Source: Polytrichum commune
Taxonomy: Eukaryota > Streptophyta > Polytrichopsida > Polytrichales > Polytrichaceae
Assembly: GCA_950295325.1 (NCBI GenBank)
Contig: OX485803.1
Coordinates: 17,856,001 to 17,920,000, forward strand
Direction of reading: 5' to 3'
DNA length: 64,000 nucleotides
Shown: in pieces, positions 13,187 to 28,569 of the stretch
Layout of the letters: the number at the start of each line of letters is the position of its first letter
Numbering within the stretch: position 1 is the first letter of the stretch
The notes under the pieces: model-generated
Databases searched by the model: none
Told to the model about the DNA's origin: nothing
Seen by the model: only the letters and a program-made list of their open reading frames with translations
Program-made: the position numbers and the translations under genes

Positions 13187-13592
13187 CACCTCAACACAAG
13201 GTTTTTAAAGGCAACATCATAACTTGTCAACGCCACTGCCTAAGCACAAAAAAAATGGGAGAGTGCATCGCATATGGATGGGTGCTATATGATGGGTGTG
13301 ACAACCATACCCTGGATACAGATCCATCGTAACCATAGTGTCCAAGGAGGAGAAGAGATACCTTGTGTCCATTGCACATAATCCACAATGCACTTGCCTT
13401 GACTTTGCAAAGATGTCATCAATGGTAGTGGGGAAGAGGGGTCGGTGGGTATCCTACAAGCATTTGTATTATGTTTTAAAGTATTTGTGCAAGGTTGACT
13501 GTGCCACCAACAAATTTATTCACACACCCACATTCAACTATAATGAGGTGATGCGTCATCTTGAGCTTGCAAGTGTGGCAAAACAAGCTTAG
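13187..13592 (+). pseudogene. SWIM zinc-finger remnant, probably MULE transposase
   Basis: The plus strand at 13338-13592 encodes YLVSIAHNPQCTCLDFAKM, then GRWVSYKHLYYVLKYLC. This fits the SWIM domain CxC...CxH of Mutator-like transposases and FAR1 relatives, except that the third Cys is Tyr (YKH). An upstream segment in another frame (13245-13332) includes ECIAYGWVLYDGCDNHT and is separated by a stop. The order suggests the C-terminal end of a decayed MULE transposase; a host SWIM protein is possible. Confidence 0.5.
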
Positions 13593-14475
13593 TGACATGA
13601 TAATGACCAGCACATACACCTAGTATTTATACATAGGAACACATATGTTTGTCCATAGGAAAGGTAGAACACACTGATGTTGCAACTCAATAGTTGTTTG
13701 TCAAATAAGGTACTTTACATTTCAATGTAATGTTTGTCTATTCATTATAGTGCCTATCATCATGGACTAATTGGCACACTGATTATCCATGCTAACAGGG
13801 TCCACTTCAATATTTATGGTCTCTCCAAAATATTTCATTCCAAATTGTAATTCATTTCTTACTTAAAATAACATATTATTGGATAAATTTTTCCTCGTTG
13901 CTCACACGTCACCGCTCATTGCTCAAATGTTAGCTTCCCTCTGTTCTTTGATTTTGTAGCAATAGTTTTGCTTTATGAATGTTTGATATAGCAAGCTTGC
14001 AAAACTCACTTCATAACTGATCTTGAAAATACACAAAATATTGGGGATGATAAGGGTTAAGGCTTTACTTCATGTGGGGGTTTCGACCCTTCATAATCCC
14101 CAACTAATGCCCAAAGTATTTGGTTCAATCTAATATGCCCATTGTTTTAAGTGTGGAAATGACCTCAATACTATGGACCACGATATTTACTATGATCAAT
14201 GTAGTTAATATAAGACATAACATGACCTTACCTGTTGAATAGCTAAGAAGGTCATGGAAAAAAAATTGTAATTAATAGGGATTCCACACTTCTGATGTCA
14301 TGTTGAACAAGGTCACACAAGCCACTAAAACTTGGCACACGCTATGGACTTGGTTGTATAGGACCCTAAACCATAGTGACAAAAAATTATGATGACATTT
14401 CGAATGTCAACTTTTCGTGTATGAAATGCAATTTAGGGAGTTGTTATACATTAATCAAGTCCAGATTGTGCAAAA
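13593..14475. other. No gene seen
   Basis: AT-rich non-coding sequence. A CTCACACGTCACCGCTCATTG block at about 13900 resembles 9340-9375 and may be a small dispersed repeat. Confidence 0.4.
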
Positions 14476-14479
14476 GGTA

Positions 14480-14830
14480 AGTGGGCCTACTACATCCACT
14501 TATCTTAATCATACACCTATAGGTGCCTATGTGAGTGGTGTGAGGTAAGGTGTGAATGAAAAATTCAAGCCAAAAAACGACATGTATATAAAAGAGATTG
14601 GACAACATGCCTAAAATTTGCTAAATACTCTAGACTCAATAGTCAACATAACCAAGAGGACCTCTACGAATGTTTATGAAGAAAAAGGATTTTCACTTTC
14701 ATGCTAAATTTGATTTTCATACAAACTCCAAGATTTATGAGGAGAATATATATGGTTGTGATTTGATGTTGCTACTCAACTCATACTAATTGCATTTTTA
14801 ATATTCTAGGAGAAGTAGTGTACATAACAT
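14480..14830. repeat. Dispersed repeat family RF, type B
   Basis: Blocks in order: GTAAGTGGGCC, GTGTGAGGTAAGGTGTG, AAAGAGATTGGACAACATGC, CTAGACTCAATAGTCAACAT, and at the end ATTCTAGGAGAAGT. The same blocks recur in order at 16335-16690 inside the GAPDH gene. The GAGATTGGAC(T/A) and (T/C)AATAGT blocks are also shared with types A and C. Confidence 0.65.
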
Positions 14831-15002
14831 TACTCGGCAACATGGGCCCTCCAAATATAGCAATGAGATGATGAGAGTTCAATCTAAATTTGAGTCTCCT
14901 AGTGAAACTTTTCAAGCATCTCATTGTTATATTCTAAGGGCCCACAGAACAAATCTTAAATGTTGAGTAATGTTATGTGGTGGATACAAAATGTCCATTT
15001 TA

Positions 15003-15295
15003 GGCCCACTTATCTTATGATATGCAAGTGCTATTCGGTAACTATTCTTAATTGAATTCCTATACTTAATTGGTGTGTGATTGGGTGAGGATCAAAGAAC
15101 AAACACCATAACAAAACATGTTTAAAAGAGATTGGACCATTTGTTCAAATTTTTGTGACTACTCCACACTTATAAATGAACACAATTAAAAGAACCTATC
15201 ATCTATGCATTTCAATTGATAATTAATTAGAACTAAATCAAGAGAGGTCCAATTTTTAATCTAATTTTGTCGATGCTTCATCATACATATGTACA
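15003..15295. repeat. Dispersed repeat family RF, type C
   Basis: Shares ordered blocks with 25605-25865: GGTGTGTGATTGGGTGAGGATC, AACACCATAA, AAAAGAGATTGGACCA, GAACACAATT, AAGAGAGGTCC and GTCGATGCTTCAT. No coding capacity is seen. Confidence 0.6.
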
Positions 15296-15444
15296 ATAAT
15301 GTAACACAAAGTTTTGTTACGTACATCTAATCAGGTTTAGTTGGACAACATAAAAAATGAGCCAAATGACACCACATAACTTACATCAATGAGGCTGTGT
15401 AAACTCGAAGTCGATTGAAGGAATCAGCTCTTGGACTAAGGTAA

Positions 15445-15800
15445 TTGGACCTTATGTGATCACCCTTCTTACTTGGAGACCTATATTTAAGTGGTATACA
15501 TTGAGAACAGACACCAAATACGCACATGATGTATTGAGATTGGACTCTGCACAAAATTTATCAACCATTGTGGGTACAATAGTTAAACACAATTAGAAGA
15601 GTCTATAAGGTGGCATTAAGAATTTAATAATCTTTACTTTCACCTCTTCACTTGTGCATCTCAAGTCTGATTCTGAAACTTGAAATAACAATTTCACTTC
15701 GTGGATCATCTTCACTACCCAGATGAGACAATTCCCAATCTGAACCAACAACCAAAATTGCCTCTGGAGTTGAAAGTGCCCACAATAGGGCAATATCTTT
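15445..15800. repeat. Dispersed repeat family RF, type A, 3' of GAPDH
   Basis: Matches the copies in the HPPK-DHPS gene in order: ACCTTATGTGATCAC, GGAGACCTATATTTAAGTGG, GAGATTGGACT, GCATCTCAAGTCTGATTCTG, GATGAGACAATTCCCAATCTG, and AAAGTGCCCACAATAGGGC at the end. It begins about 310 bp beyond the GAPDH stop codon. Confidence 0.7.
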
Positions 15801-16111
15801 AAAATTCATTAATCAAGGGATCAACCCATCTGGTATAGATTCAAAATTTAATAGCCCTTCTCATTGTGTTGTTCACATTGGAGAAGGTCACATTCATTGA
15901 GCAATGAACTCTGACCCAAATCTGGAGCTCAAAACCTCCTCTCCGCTATGGTACAAATTTACAACTGAGCCCCCTTCACCATAACTTTACAATCGTCTGT
16001 TTCTGGGGACACACCTAACTCATTCTCTAGATGAATTATGTACTGACCGAATCATTCCTAATGTTTCTTACTGCACTCTCTACTTTCTCCAACTCTCAAT
16101 AGATGGAGGTG

Positions 16112-19869
<3,758 letters not shown>

Positions 19870-20552
19870 GTGTAAACCCAAATGGTCGCCAAGGTGCTCA
19901 GCTCGCCTCTCCCTGCTGCCAGTGTCGTCCTCCTTAAAAAACAAAAGTTAGCCCTCCCTCCCTGTCCGAGGAAAAACTTCTTCTCCTTCTTTGATCCACA
20001 GAATCACCCACCTGGAAACTGGTAAGGTACTACTGCTAGAGGAGTGCAGAAACTAAGCCTTGACTGTGGTGTAATCTCAAACTCCGAGCATCCATACTCG
20101 CTAGCCAATTAATGTCTGTCTGTCTGTACCGCCCGAATTTATCCACTGTCGCCGCCAAAAGTAAGCCTCAAGATCTAGAACCTCTCACAAAATAACTCTT
20201 CCAGGAGCTTGCACCTTCCAAGGCTCCACCTTGCACTGAGATTTCACTAGAGGGCAACAACAACTAGGCTAAATGTTCTCGAGCAGCATTTGAGCTTGAC
20301 GCTCCCCTCAAAAGAAAAGAAAAAAACTCAGCACGAGAAGACCCAAACTCCAGTAACAATGCACACGCCGTAGTGCTGCACTCTTGCGCAGATTGGTCCC
20401 AACCCTGGACGGACAACACAGTACCCCAAATCGGTGACTTCGAAATATTGGGCGACAGCTTTTAAGGAACTCCTTCCTATTACGCGGAACCTGCTTGACA
20501 GCTCTCGTTCTTGCTCGTGTCCTTCTACTGTTAGACGTCTAAGCTTACTCAC

Positions 20553-20790
20553 TGCCTGCTCATCAGGGTGCCACCTCAATCCCACGCAGGCGGGCAGGCA
20601 GACAGCAGTTTGCACTGAGATTCTGATCGGGTCATGCAAAGGAGTGGCAATAAGAACGCGCATCCGAGGAGGTCGCCAACTAACTCCTTCGTAGTTCCCC
20701 GAATCCCTGATGAAGAGACCCGGCGCAGGCTTCAATGTGATGTAACGCAAGTTAGCGGCGCCCGAGACAAGGCTCGCAGATTTCGTGGAA
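20553..20790 (-). promoter_or_regulatory. Probable 5' leader of GAPDH with leader intron donor
   Basis: Between the TATA box and the start codon lie about 900 nt. A strong donor, GCA followed by GTGAGTAAGC, is at 20552/20553 on the minus strand, and a possible acceptor TTTCCAG lies near 20005-20015. A leader intron is therefore likely. If it were not removed, a short upstream ORF starting ATGGATGCTCGG near 20095 (19 codons) would precede the GAPDH start. Inference only; no transcript evidence. Confidence 0.35.
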
Positions 20791-20812
20791 CTGACGGAGT
20801 CCTCCAGCGCAG

Positions 20813-20821
20813 CTTATATAG
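20813..20821 (-). promoter_or_regulatory. TATA box of the GAPDH gene
   Basis: The minus strand reads CTATATAAG in a GC-rich setting (20690-21000), the only such box upstream of the gene. Transcription would start about 30 bp on, near 20785. The GC-rich, CG-containing block contrasts with the AT-rich flanks and fits a promoter. Confidence 0.55.
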
Positions 20822-21199
20822 CAACCGTCGCGACGGTCGCACGACGGAGGCCGTGGCTCACTACCCGGCGCCAGCCTCGGTCGGAGGTTCGGCCCCCGAA
20901 GCTCGCGGTTGGTGTCGCCGAACCTGGTCCCACCTCTCTGGAGGCGGCACGCGGCGAAGGTGGTGGACTTTTTATCCCTGGTAAAAAACCCAACCCTCAA
21001 AACTTACCCCTCTAGTTTACTCTGCTTGGGCCCTAACCTTTTAGTGTGTGGCAGCCTCGCATTGGGAGCTCGGAAACTCGCAATTGCTCGGAGGTTGCCG
21101 GTGGTCGGAAGTATTGGGCTAGGGGGTTTATAACCGGAAGTTAAGAAGTTTATGGGTTTCGTTGCCCACCACCGCCAACTACCATTCAAGGTGCGGTAA

Positions 21200-21480
21200 A
21201 AACTTATCACCTCTAGGGTTGTTGATGATTCATCTCGATTTTAAGTTCACGAGGTTCATATGGGGTCGGGGAGATTTTTGGGCATAATCGGTTGAGATCC
21301 TAGTGTTTGCAAGTCCAACCGGTTACATGTTGACATCCTTCGGTTTTCCTTTATTTAATTGGGGTATATTCTATAAATTCTTCTAAAATGATCGGTAATT
21401 TTCCTGCAGTTTTGAATTTCAACCGGTTGTTTCTTAAACTCAATCGGTTCATTTGTAACTAATTGCCGGTTCTCCCCGAT
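21200..21480. repeat. CCGGTT motif cluster, possible hAT end
   Basis: At least six (A/T)(C/T)CGGTT or AACCGGTT motifs lie within 230 bp (ATCGGTTGAG, AACCGGTTAC, TTCGGTTTTC, AACCGGTTG, AATCGGTTC, GCCGGTTCTC). The pattern resembles the subterminal clusters of the hAT elements at 45245 and 34235. No terminal repeat found. Confidence 0.35.
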
Positions 21481-22483
21481 CATAGATGGGGTTCCTTGAC
21501 CCTGGTTCATCAGGTGGAAGTATTGTTGGTTTGGTTTGTCTTGAAGTATTGACACTTGAGGTTTGCTTGATAAACGATGTTTTCATCCTTCCCATTGGTG
21601 GGTGTTGTGAATGTTTACCCGCAGTTTATGAACACGAAGTATTGTATATGATGTTGGTTTTTGTATGAGCTGTCCAAAAACATGTCAACCGTCCACGTGG
21701 CAATGTGAATGAGGAACCGGTACATATGTGAAGGTAGAATGAATGGGCGGGGGTAGATGATTGAAAACTAGCTTTGACTCTACTGACATCATCAAAACGA
21801 ATGACGGGATGAGACCAAGGTTTTGCATGAGATTTCCAACTAAGTTGTGCACCTTCGAGACTTTGAACTTTCGTGCTTGCGCCAGACATGATTTTTGGAG
21901 GGCCCTTGCAATGTGCAACACTCCGTTTTCTACATCCAATCTTACGTAAGTTTTTAAAGTAATTTATGGTACTCCAATTACCAATCCCAACGATAGAACT
22001 CTGAAACATAAAGTAACTTATATCCTTAAAAGTTATCATAACTTTCCAAGTACATGCGAGTGTTGTTTTCCTATCTTACACATTTTTTTTTGTATATCAC
22101 GAGGTTTAGTCCAAATCCACCAGAAACTTTGGAACGTTGGATGCAAAATGAAATTCATTATTTATGACAGAAATTTCACCTCCATCTAAAAAGATCAAAG
22201 GTCTCATATTCGAAACAACAACCATCAAAAATCGGTCACTTGAGTCGGGTCTCTCAGGGATTTAGGGGTTAATTAATGTACTGCTACCTTAAATTGTCGA
22301 TTTCGAGTGTTTCAAGGAAGTCAGATCCAACATGACTCCCTGTTTTACTCCCCCAATCAATCAGTTTCCACTTTTGGTGGCATCAGGCCATCAGCCCCAC
22401 TACTTCGAGATCCATAAGCTTCAAGTCAACTAACACGACATAAATATATACACATTTAGATATATTTTAGATACTTTTACTAC

Positions 22484-23170
22484 TATCATACTACACCGTC
22501 TATGGTATTTAGTGTCATGTGCACTATTTTCAAAGGGCCTAAACTAGATGCCTAGATGTCTCAAAATGGCACGTCGCTAATTGCTATTACTATTTCATTT
22601 GTCGGCATAACTAACTTCTTAGAGTGACAAAATATATATATATATCTGCATTATGACATTTTGAGCAGCACATTGAGATACGTTAGATGATAGTCTTGCG
22701 TTTTAGTATGCAAGAAAAAGATGTTTTTTGAGCATACTAATGGCGAGTGCCATGTATTCACATTTTTGTATGCAAGAGGAAAATAGTCTTGAGCATATTA
22801 ACGGCAAGTGTCATTTGTGTACACTCTAGTCAACTTGTAGACCATTTGTGTAACATAGGCACGCACCTCATAAAACTACTGAACATACTCATGTCAAGAT
22901 ATTAGTAAGCACACTTGAACGTCGAGTGTCATGAGTTGACGCTTATGTTGAAAGTGGTTTAATCATCAATTTAACCTCACACACACCTCAAAATAGGGCA
23001 ACACTAGTAGAAATGTGGTAGTTTCACGACACCACGAGAATGACACGAGCATGTGTCATTTTGATCACTTCGTGTGGAATTGTTGTGTCGTGAAACTACC
23101 AAATATCTAGTAGTGTAGGTGACACTAGTACGCACTTGACACTAAATCCCATGAATGGTGTGATATGGTT
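22484..23170. mobile_element. CACTA-like non-autonomous element
   Basis: Left end ACTACACCGTCTATGG then TATTTAGTGTCATGTGC. The right end, reverse complemented, reads TCACACCATTCATGGG then ATTTAGTGTCAAGTGC, so the ends are about 35-bp imperfect inverted repeats. The same left end recurs at 10310. Inside are two related AGCATA...GGC(G/A)AGTG(C/T)CAT blocks at 22730-22760 and 22790-22820. No transposase is seen. It contains the foldback at 23002-23115. Confidence 0.6.
23002..23115. mobile_element. Foldback CACTA MITE nested in the element above
   Basis: Begins CACTAGTAGAAATGTGGTAG and continues TTTCACGACAC. The end, reverse complemented, reads CACTACTAGATATTTGGTAG and continues TTTCACGACAC. The arms are about 31 bp with three or four mismatches around a roughly 50-bp middle. 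CACTA termini are explicit. No clean 3-bp target duplication is visible. Confidence 0.75.
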
Positions 23171-24220
23171 ATAGTACATGAAAAAATATCTTAATGTGGA
23201 GTAATGGATAATGAATGATAGTACACAAGTCAATCTTGGCCTATGTTATGAGGCGAATAGGTGTGTATAAGTTTTCTTGCACTAGTGTGACCACTACTAC
23301 CAAGTTGACCCTCTCTAAATTCTATTAGATAACACATACACGGTCCTACCATTAGGAGACTTTTTGAAAGGAGCAACTTGTGATCTCATATCGAGTTCAT
23401 ATCGAAGCTAGGGGCGGTTTACACCAAAATTGAAGAGAGGGGCCACTCAAATTTTCTTCAAGTTTTGGATGGCTAAGAAGAGGTGTGGCTTATGTTCAAG
23501 TTTTATGAAAGTGAGTTTGAGTTACAATCATGCCATTCTTTGCAAATTAAGAAGTCCACTTGGAATCCAACATGGCCAAAATGGAACGTGCTTTCTTTTT
23601 TCTTTCTCGTTTTCATATCTAGGGACATTTTTCTTGACCACTTCTTAGAGATTGGCCTCGAAGAATTTGGATCAATCATGGCAACCTAAATCTCACAATT
23701 GTATATTCCGTATGTTCAATGGATTCCACGATTATGTGATTTTGTGTTGGTCAATAAGGAATTGAATATGTGCCACCATTATGGTGCTCTTTCAGGTTTC
23801 CACTAAGACTATCTAAAGTACCAATTCAATTTGTGTATCGGGCCCCACTATTTGTGGTCATCTCGGATATTTGGAGTTACATAATGCAATAACATCTTAC
23901 TCAAGAGTTCAATTTTGACTAACAAAAGTTCAACATGTTGTACAGACATTATAGAACATAAATAACTTTACTTGGTAAGAAGTTAAAGCATTGCGTAACT
24001 CCCAATATTAACACACACTAATTGGGATAATCAATGTAGTGTCATCAAAATTCTTAGAATCAACAAAAATGGTGAGTACAAAATAAGATAGATAAATGAA
24101 TGGATAGGAATGTTAACTTCTAAGGAACCAAGTATTAACGACGAGTCTCTTTGCCCATAGGCTAACACCATCTCTCAATGCCAATATCAATTCATATGTG
24201 GGTGACCAAGAAGACCCAAA

Positions 24221-24452
24221 ATTTGGGGAGAGAGAAAAAAAAATCATATTCAATAGTACCTCTCATTCATCCAACATAGATGTTATGAATTAGTATGAAA
24301 TCTGGATCTTTTTATTTTCAATCAATTTGACACATGAATTAGTTTCAAAGACCCCAAATAACATAGATCAATCAACCCCAAACATATAGGGAGTCAAATT
24401 CTTATGTTGGATGGATGAGATGTCATATGCAATAATTCCCTCTCTCTCCATG
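24221..24452. mobile_element. Foldback MITE (GGAGAGAG ends)
   Basis: Left arm GGGGAGAGAGAAAA, then ATATTCAATAGTACCTCTCA and TTCATCCAACATAGA. The right arm, reverse complemented, reads GGAGAGAGAGGGAATTATTG and continues CATATGACATCTCATCCATCC. The arms pair over about 55 bp. A right arm alone is at 30195-30260 and a left arm at 32800-32865, so it is a family. Confidence 0.6.
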
Positions 24453-24462
24453 CTTGGGGTCT

Positions 24463-24720
24463 CGGGGTTCATGGCGTCTACGTAAACTCGTCCATTATGG
24501 ATGTAGGGGCTATAGTGAAAACAAGTCCCCTATAAGGTTGAGGGCCGTTTCCTTCTAATTCGAGTTCACTAGAAAAATTTGGGACCTCCAATACCATTTC
24601 TAGAGTCGACTGATCTAAAAAATAGTTGTGTCCGGACTATAAAATCGTTTGTTGCATGTTCATCTTGCGAATGTACGAGTTTACATAGACACCACAAATC
24701 CCTAGCCAGACTTGGGTATC
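24463..24720. mobile_element. MITE family with GTCTAC..AAACTCGT ends
   Basis: The left end GCGTCTACGTAAACTCGTCC pairs with the right end GTACGAGTTTACATAGACACC. The body includes AAAACAAGTCCC and a ...GAGTTCA.T block. Related copies are at 33950-34125, 34962-35200 and 55085-55255, all sharing the right end CATAGACACCAC(A/G)... followed by a CCC(T/A)AGCC block. Confidence 0.6.
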
Positions 24721-25604
24721 TATATACTTTACCTTCTTACATACTTTCGCATAAACTTGTTACACAGTGAATGTGGAGCATGAAAAAATGGATTGATTTT
24801 TAAAATTAGCACATGTTACTCAATGCTACAAAGATTCGATGAGAACGTAATCTTTCACCAAACAAAGCCATGCATGTTCTCTCATGTCCGAACAACTTAT
24901 CGAACTTTCATTAGTGAAAGTTTGAACATTTGTTTAAGACTCTAGTGCTCCAAATAGTCGCACTCAAACGCGTAGTGAGAATCAAATACCGGATTGCCAC
25001 GGGATCTACAAGGGCTTCGGTTTGTGGTTGAAGCTTTGCCCATGCTTTTTTAACTTTTACTTTTGCTATGCATCTTCCCGTGTGTCTAGCCTAGAAAGCA
25101 AGTGGTGGTGGATATAGATAGCAGCCGAGTCGATATTTGACTACCATTGGGCCAGCCAGCCGGGGAGTAAAGATAGGATAGGGGATTGGAAGCAAACAAA
25201 GCCCCATGGATTGAAAGATTTACATAATTTAAAGTGACACATACTTTTAGCCACGAAACCTAGTGCCACATGGCTCCCTCAAAGCCTTGCCATGTGGACG
25301 CACATAGATGGAATAGCAATCCTTGTGAGGAACTCACCCCGTGATGTTCCACACTCTCAAGTTTTCTCCCACTTTGCCACCTCAAAGCTTAACTTATGTG
25401 GCGATACATAGGCTTAGTGTATGACCGCACCGCTACAAGCACATGAGTCATGGGCATTTTTCCATGTGCCCTTGGAAACTTGTCCTATGCCAGTTGGGAA
25501 AATGTAAATCTATCACATTGCTCTAGTTTTGTACAATGTTTTCATTGACGTATGACGATTGCTTAGGACTCGTATGCTGGTGGTGTACTATGTTTAAGGT
25601 ATGC

Positions 25605-25865
25605 GGGTCTTGTTCATATACTTTTCTTACCCACACACATGTATTTGATGGGTGTGTGGCTAGGTGGGGATCTAAGAATAAACGCCATAAAGACATAGTG
25701 TAACAAAAGATTGGACTACATCTTCATATTTTATGAACTAGTCCACATGTTCGATGATGAACACGGTTGCAAGGACCTATTCATTCATTAAAGGAATCAA
25801 GGAGGTCCGGTTTTGAACTTTATTTTTGTCAATGCTTCATGGTAGACTTGTTGATGCAATTCAAC
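25605..25865. repeat. RF type C copy
   Basis: Shares ordered blocks with 15003-15295: GGGTGTGTGGCTAGGTGGGG, AAACGCCATAA, AAAAGATTGGACTACAT, GATGAACACGGTT, AAGGAGGTCCGG and GTCAATGCTTCAT. Confidence 0.6.
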
Positions 25866-25869
25866 TTTT

Positions 25870-27240
25870 GTTAGAAACTAGAGCGCATGGGAAATTGGAC
25901 TAAATGGCACCTACATACCTTGTTAATTCATGACACTCACCAACCAATCTACCCAACTTTAAGGTGACATCTTCCCCACTAGCACATCTCGTATCCATCA
26001 CCTTCTTACCAAAATCATGAAAAAGCTCCAATTCACACACACACCTACATACAACAAATACCATTCCAAACTATTGGTTGTCTTAGGGTCCCTAAACACT
26101 CACTCGTTTTAAATTTAGGTGTTATGAAATGAGAGCACCTCTGACATGAAGCAATAGCTCTTGTTCCTTAGCCATGTTCCATAAACTTGCCTTAGGTTTA
26201 CATTTGAGTTTGCAGCTTTGATCAAGGATGAAGCATCTTTCATTTATGTCAACATACATTTGACGACACTTCTCTCTCCCCCTACTCCTAAATTTTGCAA
26301 ATTATGAAGAAAACATTATCCAACTAACCATTTTACTCACAAAATGTATTGCATACTTTGATTTTGTAATGCTTGCCGGATGACATTGAAATAGTAAAAT
26401 ACATATATCCTAGACCCAACATCAAACCTAGGACCAACACCATGTACCATAGTCATACATTTAGGCGCTTCAAATGTTTAACAACGATTCAAAATTTCAT
26501 AGGTTCTTTTGTTGGTGTCAAGTATGCCTATCTTATGAACAATATGACAAGCAATGAGAGACAAACATGCATTCGGAGAAGAAAATAACATGTCAAGAAC
26601 AACACTACTTATTGTACTCCTTCAATTATGTTGACAACCAGACCACACGTCAATGGGGAAACATGGTTTGGTGGATGTTTTGGCATCAGTAATTGATGGA
26701 TACAATCTTATAGTGTAACATTGTGAAAACTACACTTGTTGTCAAGGAGACAAAACTTGTTTCCACAAGAATGGATGTTGAACATGCAACATAAATGAGC
26801 ATGTTGTCGCTAACCGAGACAAAACCAAACTAGGGAAATTTTAGAGCAAGGCCACCCCAACCCAAATAATATTCAATGATGAAGGTTTTAGGTTCATCAA
26901 ATAACTTCTTCTTTTTGTATGGGCTAGGAACCACGCCAAGTCCATTCCGGATTCAAGTTCAAATTCGGGGAGGCCACTTTATTTGAATAGAAACCTCCAC
27001 ACTTGGAGTTTGCCACCTCATTCCGAACAGTCCAAAAATTTGTTTCAAGTTGTTCGATTATAGATCATTTGTATGTACTTTTCCAGCACACCTAATTTTC
27101 CAACTTAATCACATGTAATGCCAAGGTAAAGGTATTGACATGTTTCAAACCTTACAATCTTAGAAGTCCGTTTCTAACCATGATAAGAAACCAAAAATAA
27201 AAATTTAAAAGAAATAAAAATAAATAAAAATAAAAGCCTT
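25870..27240. other. No gene seen
   Basis: AT-rich sequence with short open stretches only. Nothing in it shows a domain, splice pattern or terminal repeat that I can support. Confidence 0.45.
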
Positions 27241-27244
27241 TACG

Positions 27245-27490
27245 AACCATAGCCTTTGGATTGGAATTTGAAAACAAACATTTATACTCCATAAAAGAAG
27301 AAGAGGGGTCAACTTTGAAACCAAACCGCCCAAAGTTAGACACATGTGAAGGCCACAATTCTAGCTTACTTTGACTTACCAAATTCCGTTTCAAAAACTG
27401 AACTTTCAAACATGTGTGGCCTTCACATGGAACATGGACAAAGAGGTAAGTTAGAAACAATGGAGTTATGCGTGAAGTCTTGGGATCTGC
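27245..27490. repeat. Dispersed repeat R2, copy 1
   Basis: Ordered blocks are shared with the tandem pair at 49262-49830: TTTGAAACCAAACCGCCCAA, AGTTAGACACATGTGAAGGC, a TACCAAA block, GTTTCAAAAACTGAAC, and CATGTGTGGCC. No gene is implied. Confidence 0.5.
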
Positions 27491-27919
27491 CGAGTTGACT
27501 AAGACGTGAGTTTGAGAGCACAACCACAAATCTCCCAAGTCTTTGTTAAAACTTGAATTAACATGTTCAAAGAGTGGTATCAGGTTATTAAAAAAAATTC
27601 TAGTTTGTCGTACTAGGATGGGTGGACCAGGCTAGCAGGCTAGCCTTACATAGACTGATCCAAGATTTTAAGGTCAGGGGGGAGACCTTATAAAAAAACC
27701 TTACTTAGAATTTTCAAGTTTTCTCAAACATTTTGGAATGACAAAATGAAGAGATCCAAGGATTCACCCAACTTTCAAAATAAGCTCCGAAACACGATGA
27801 GCTCACGAGCTCTTAACAAGTGAACATTCTCTTGGTGGAGGATCAAACTCACGGGGCATAATTTCAACTCTTGCATGTGGCAAGCCCAATGACAGAATAA
27901 CAATGTGTCCCACTTATAG

Positions 27920-28560
27920 GGAATAGTAGTAGTCGGTTATTATGAATGTGCTCAAACCCAAATCATTGGCTCCAAAAGCTGTTACTTAAAATGCTGCTTG
28001 TTCAGGGCACCAGCCTAGATTCGCTATTAAAGTTGGGCCTGCTCTTCAAATGTTGGAGTTATATATAGGCTGGCCTCTGGTCCGAGAATCAGTTGTTCTG
28101 TGCCTTTTTACGGAGTTTTTGCTTTGACACCACTCAGTGTTTGGGATTGTGCACGATTCACAAGGTTATGGCATCTCCCCATTTGGGTGTGTATAATGCA
28201 GCCGCCCAAACAAGCGGTTAAGCTTACATCCAAGGTCACGAGGTATGGCTTATAAAGTATATTGCCTTGAACAAATACACAACATTATTCAGCTGCTAAG
28301 GGGACGACCCGTTACCATATATATAGACCCCGGGAAATAACCCAACATTTGGAGCCATTGTAGGGCGGGGAGGGGGGTAACTTATCATGCCCCGATCACA
28401 CCAAACTTTCCGCCCAGTCCCAACCGTGAGGTTGTTGGGGATTATGTTCAGAACTAGATGTTGGCGCACCACTTTTGACATTGTTACAGCCGGAGATGCC
28501 GACGGATGGTGTCGGAACTGGCTGGTGTGATCGGCCCCTCAAGGGCACGGTAGCTAGTAA
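27920..28560 (+). pseudogene. Unidentified coding remnant, related to 39394-39726
   Basis: At 28390-28530 the plus strand encodes, with stops, GDYVQN, MLAHHF, CYSRRCRRMVSELAGVI. The minus strand at 39425-39580 has the same stretch as GDYVEKWMLAYHFSHYYSQR then CRWMMSELAGVI. Upstream, 27960-28130 reads protein-like (FAIKVGPALQMLELYIGWPL). The family is not recognised. Two inverted, diverged copies in repeat-rich DNA suggest a transposon ORF or a gene piece moved by one. Confidence 0.4.
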
Positions 28561-28569
28561 TTGTCGGTC

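Noticed and set aside
20328-20750. A 140-codon minus-strand reading upstream of GAPDH as a transit peptide exon
   Set aside because: No splice donor in the needed phase joins it to the exon at 19202-19249. A 10-nt coding exon at 19860-19869 fits phase and signal, so the reading is taken as leader sequence.
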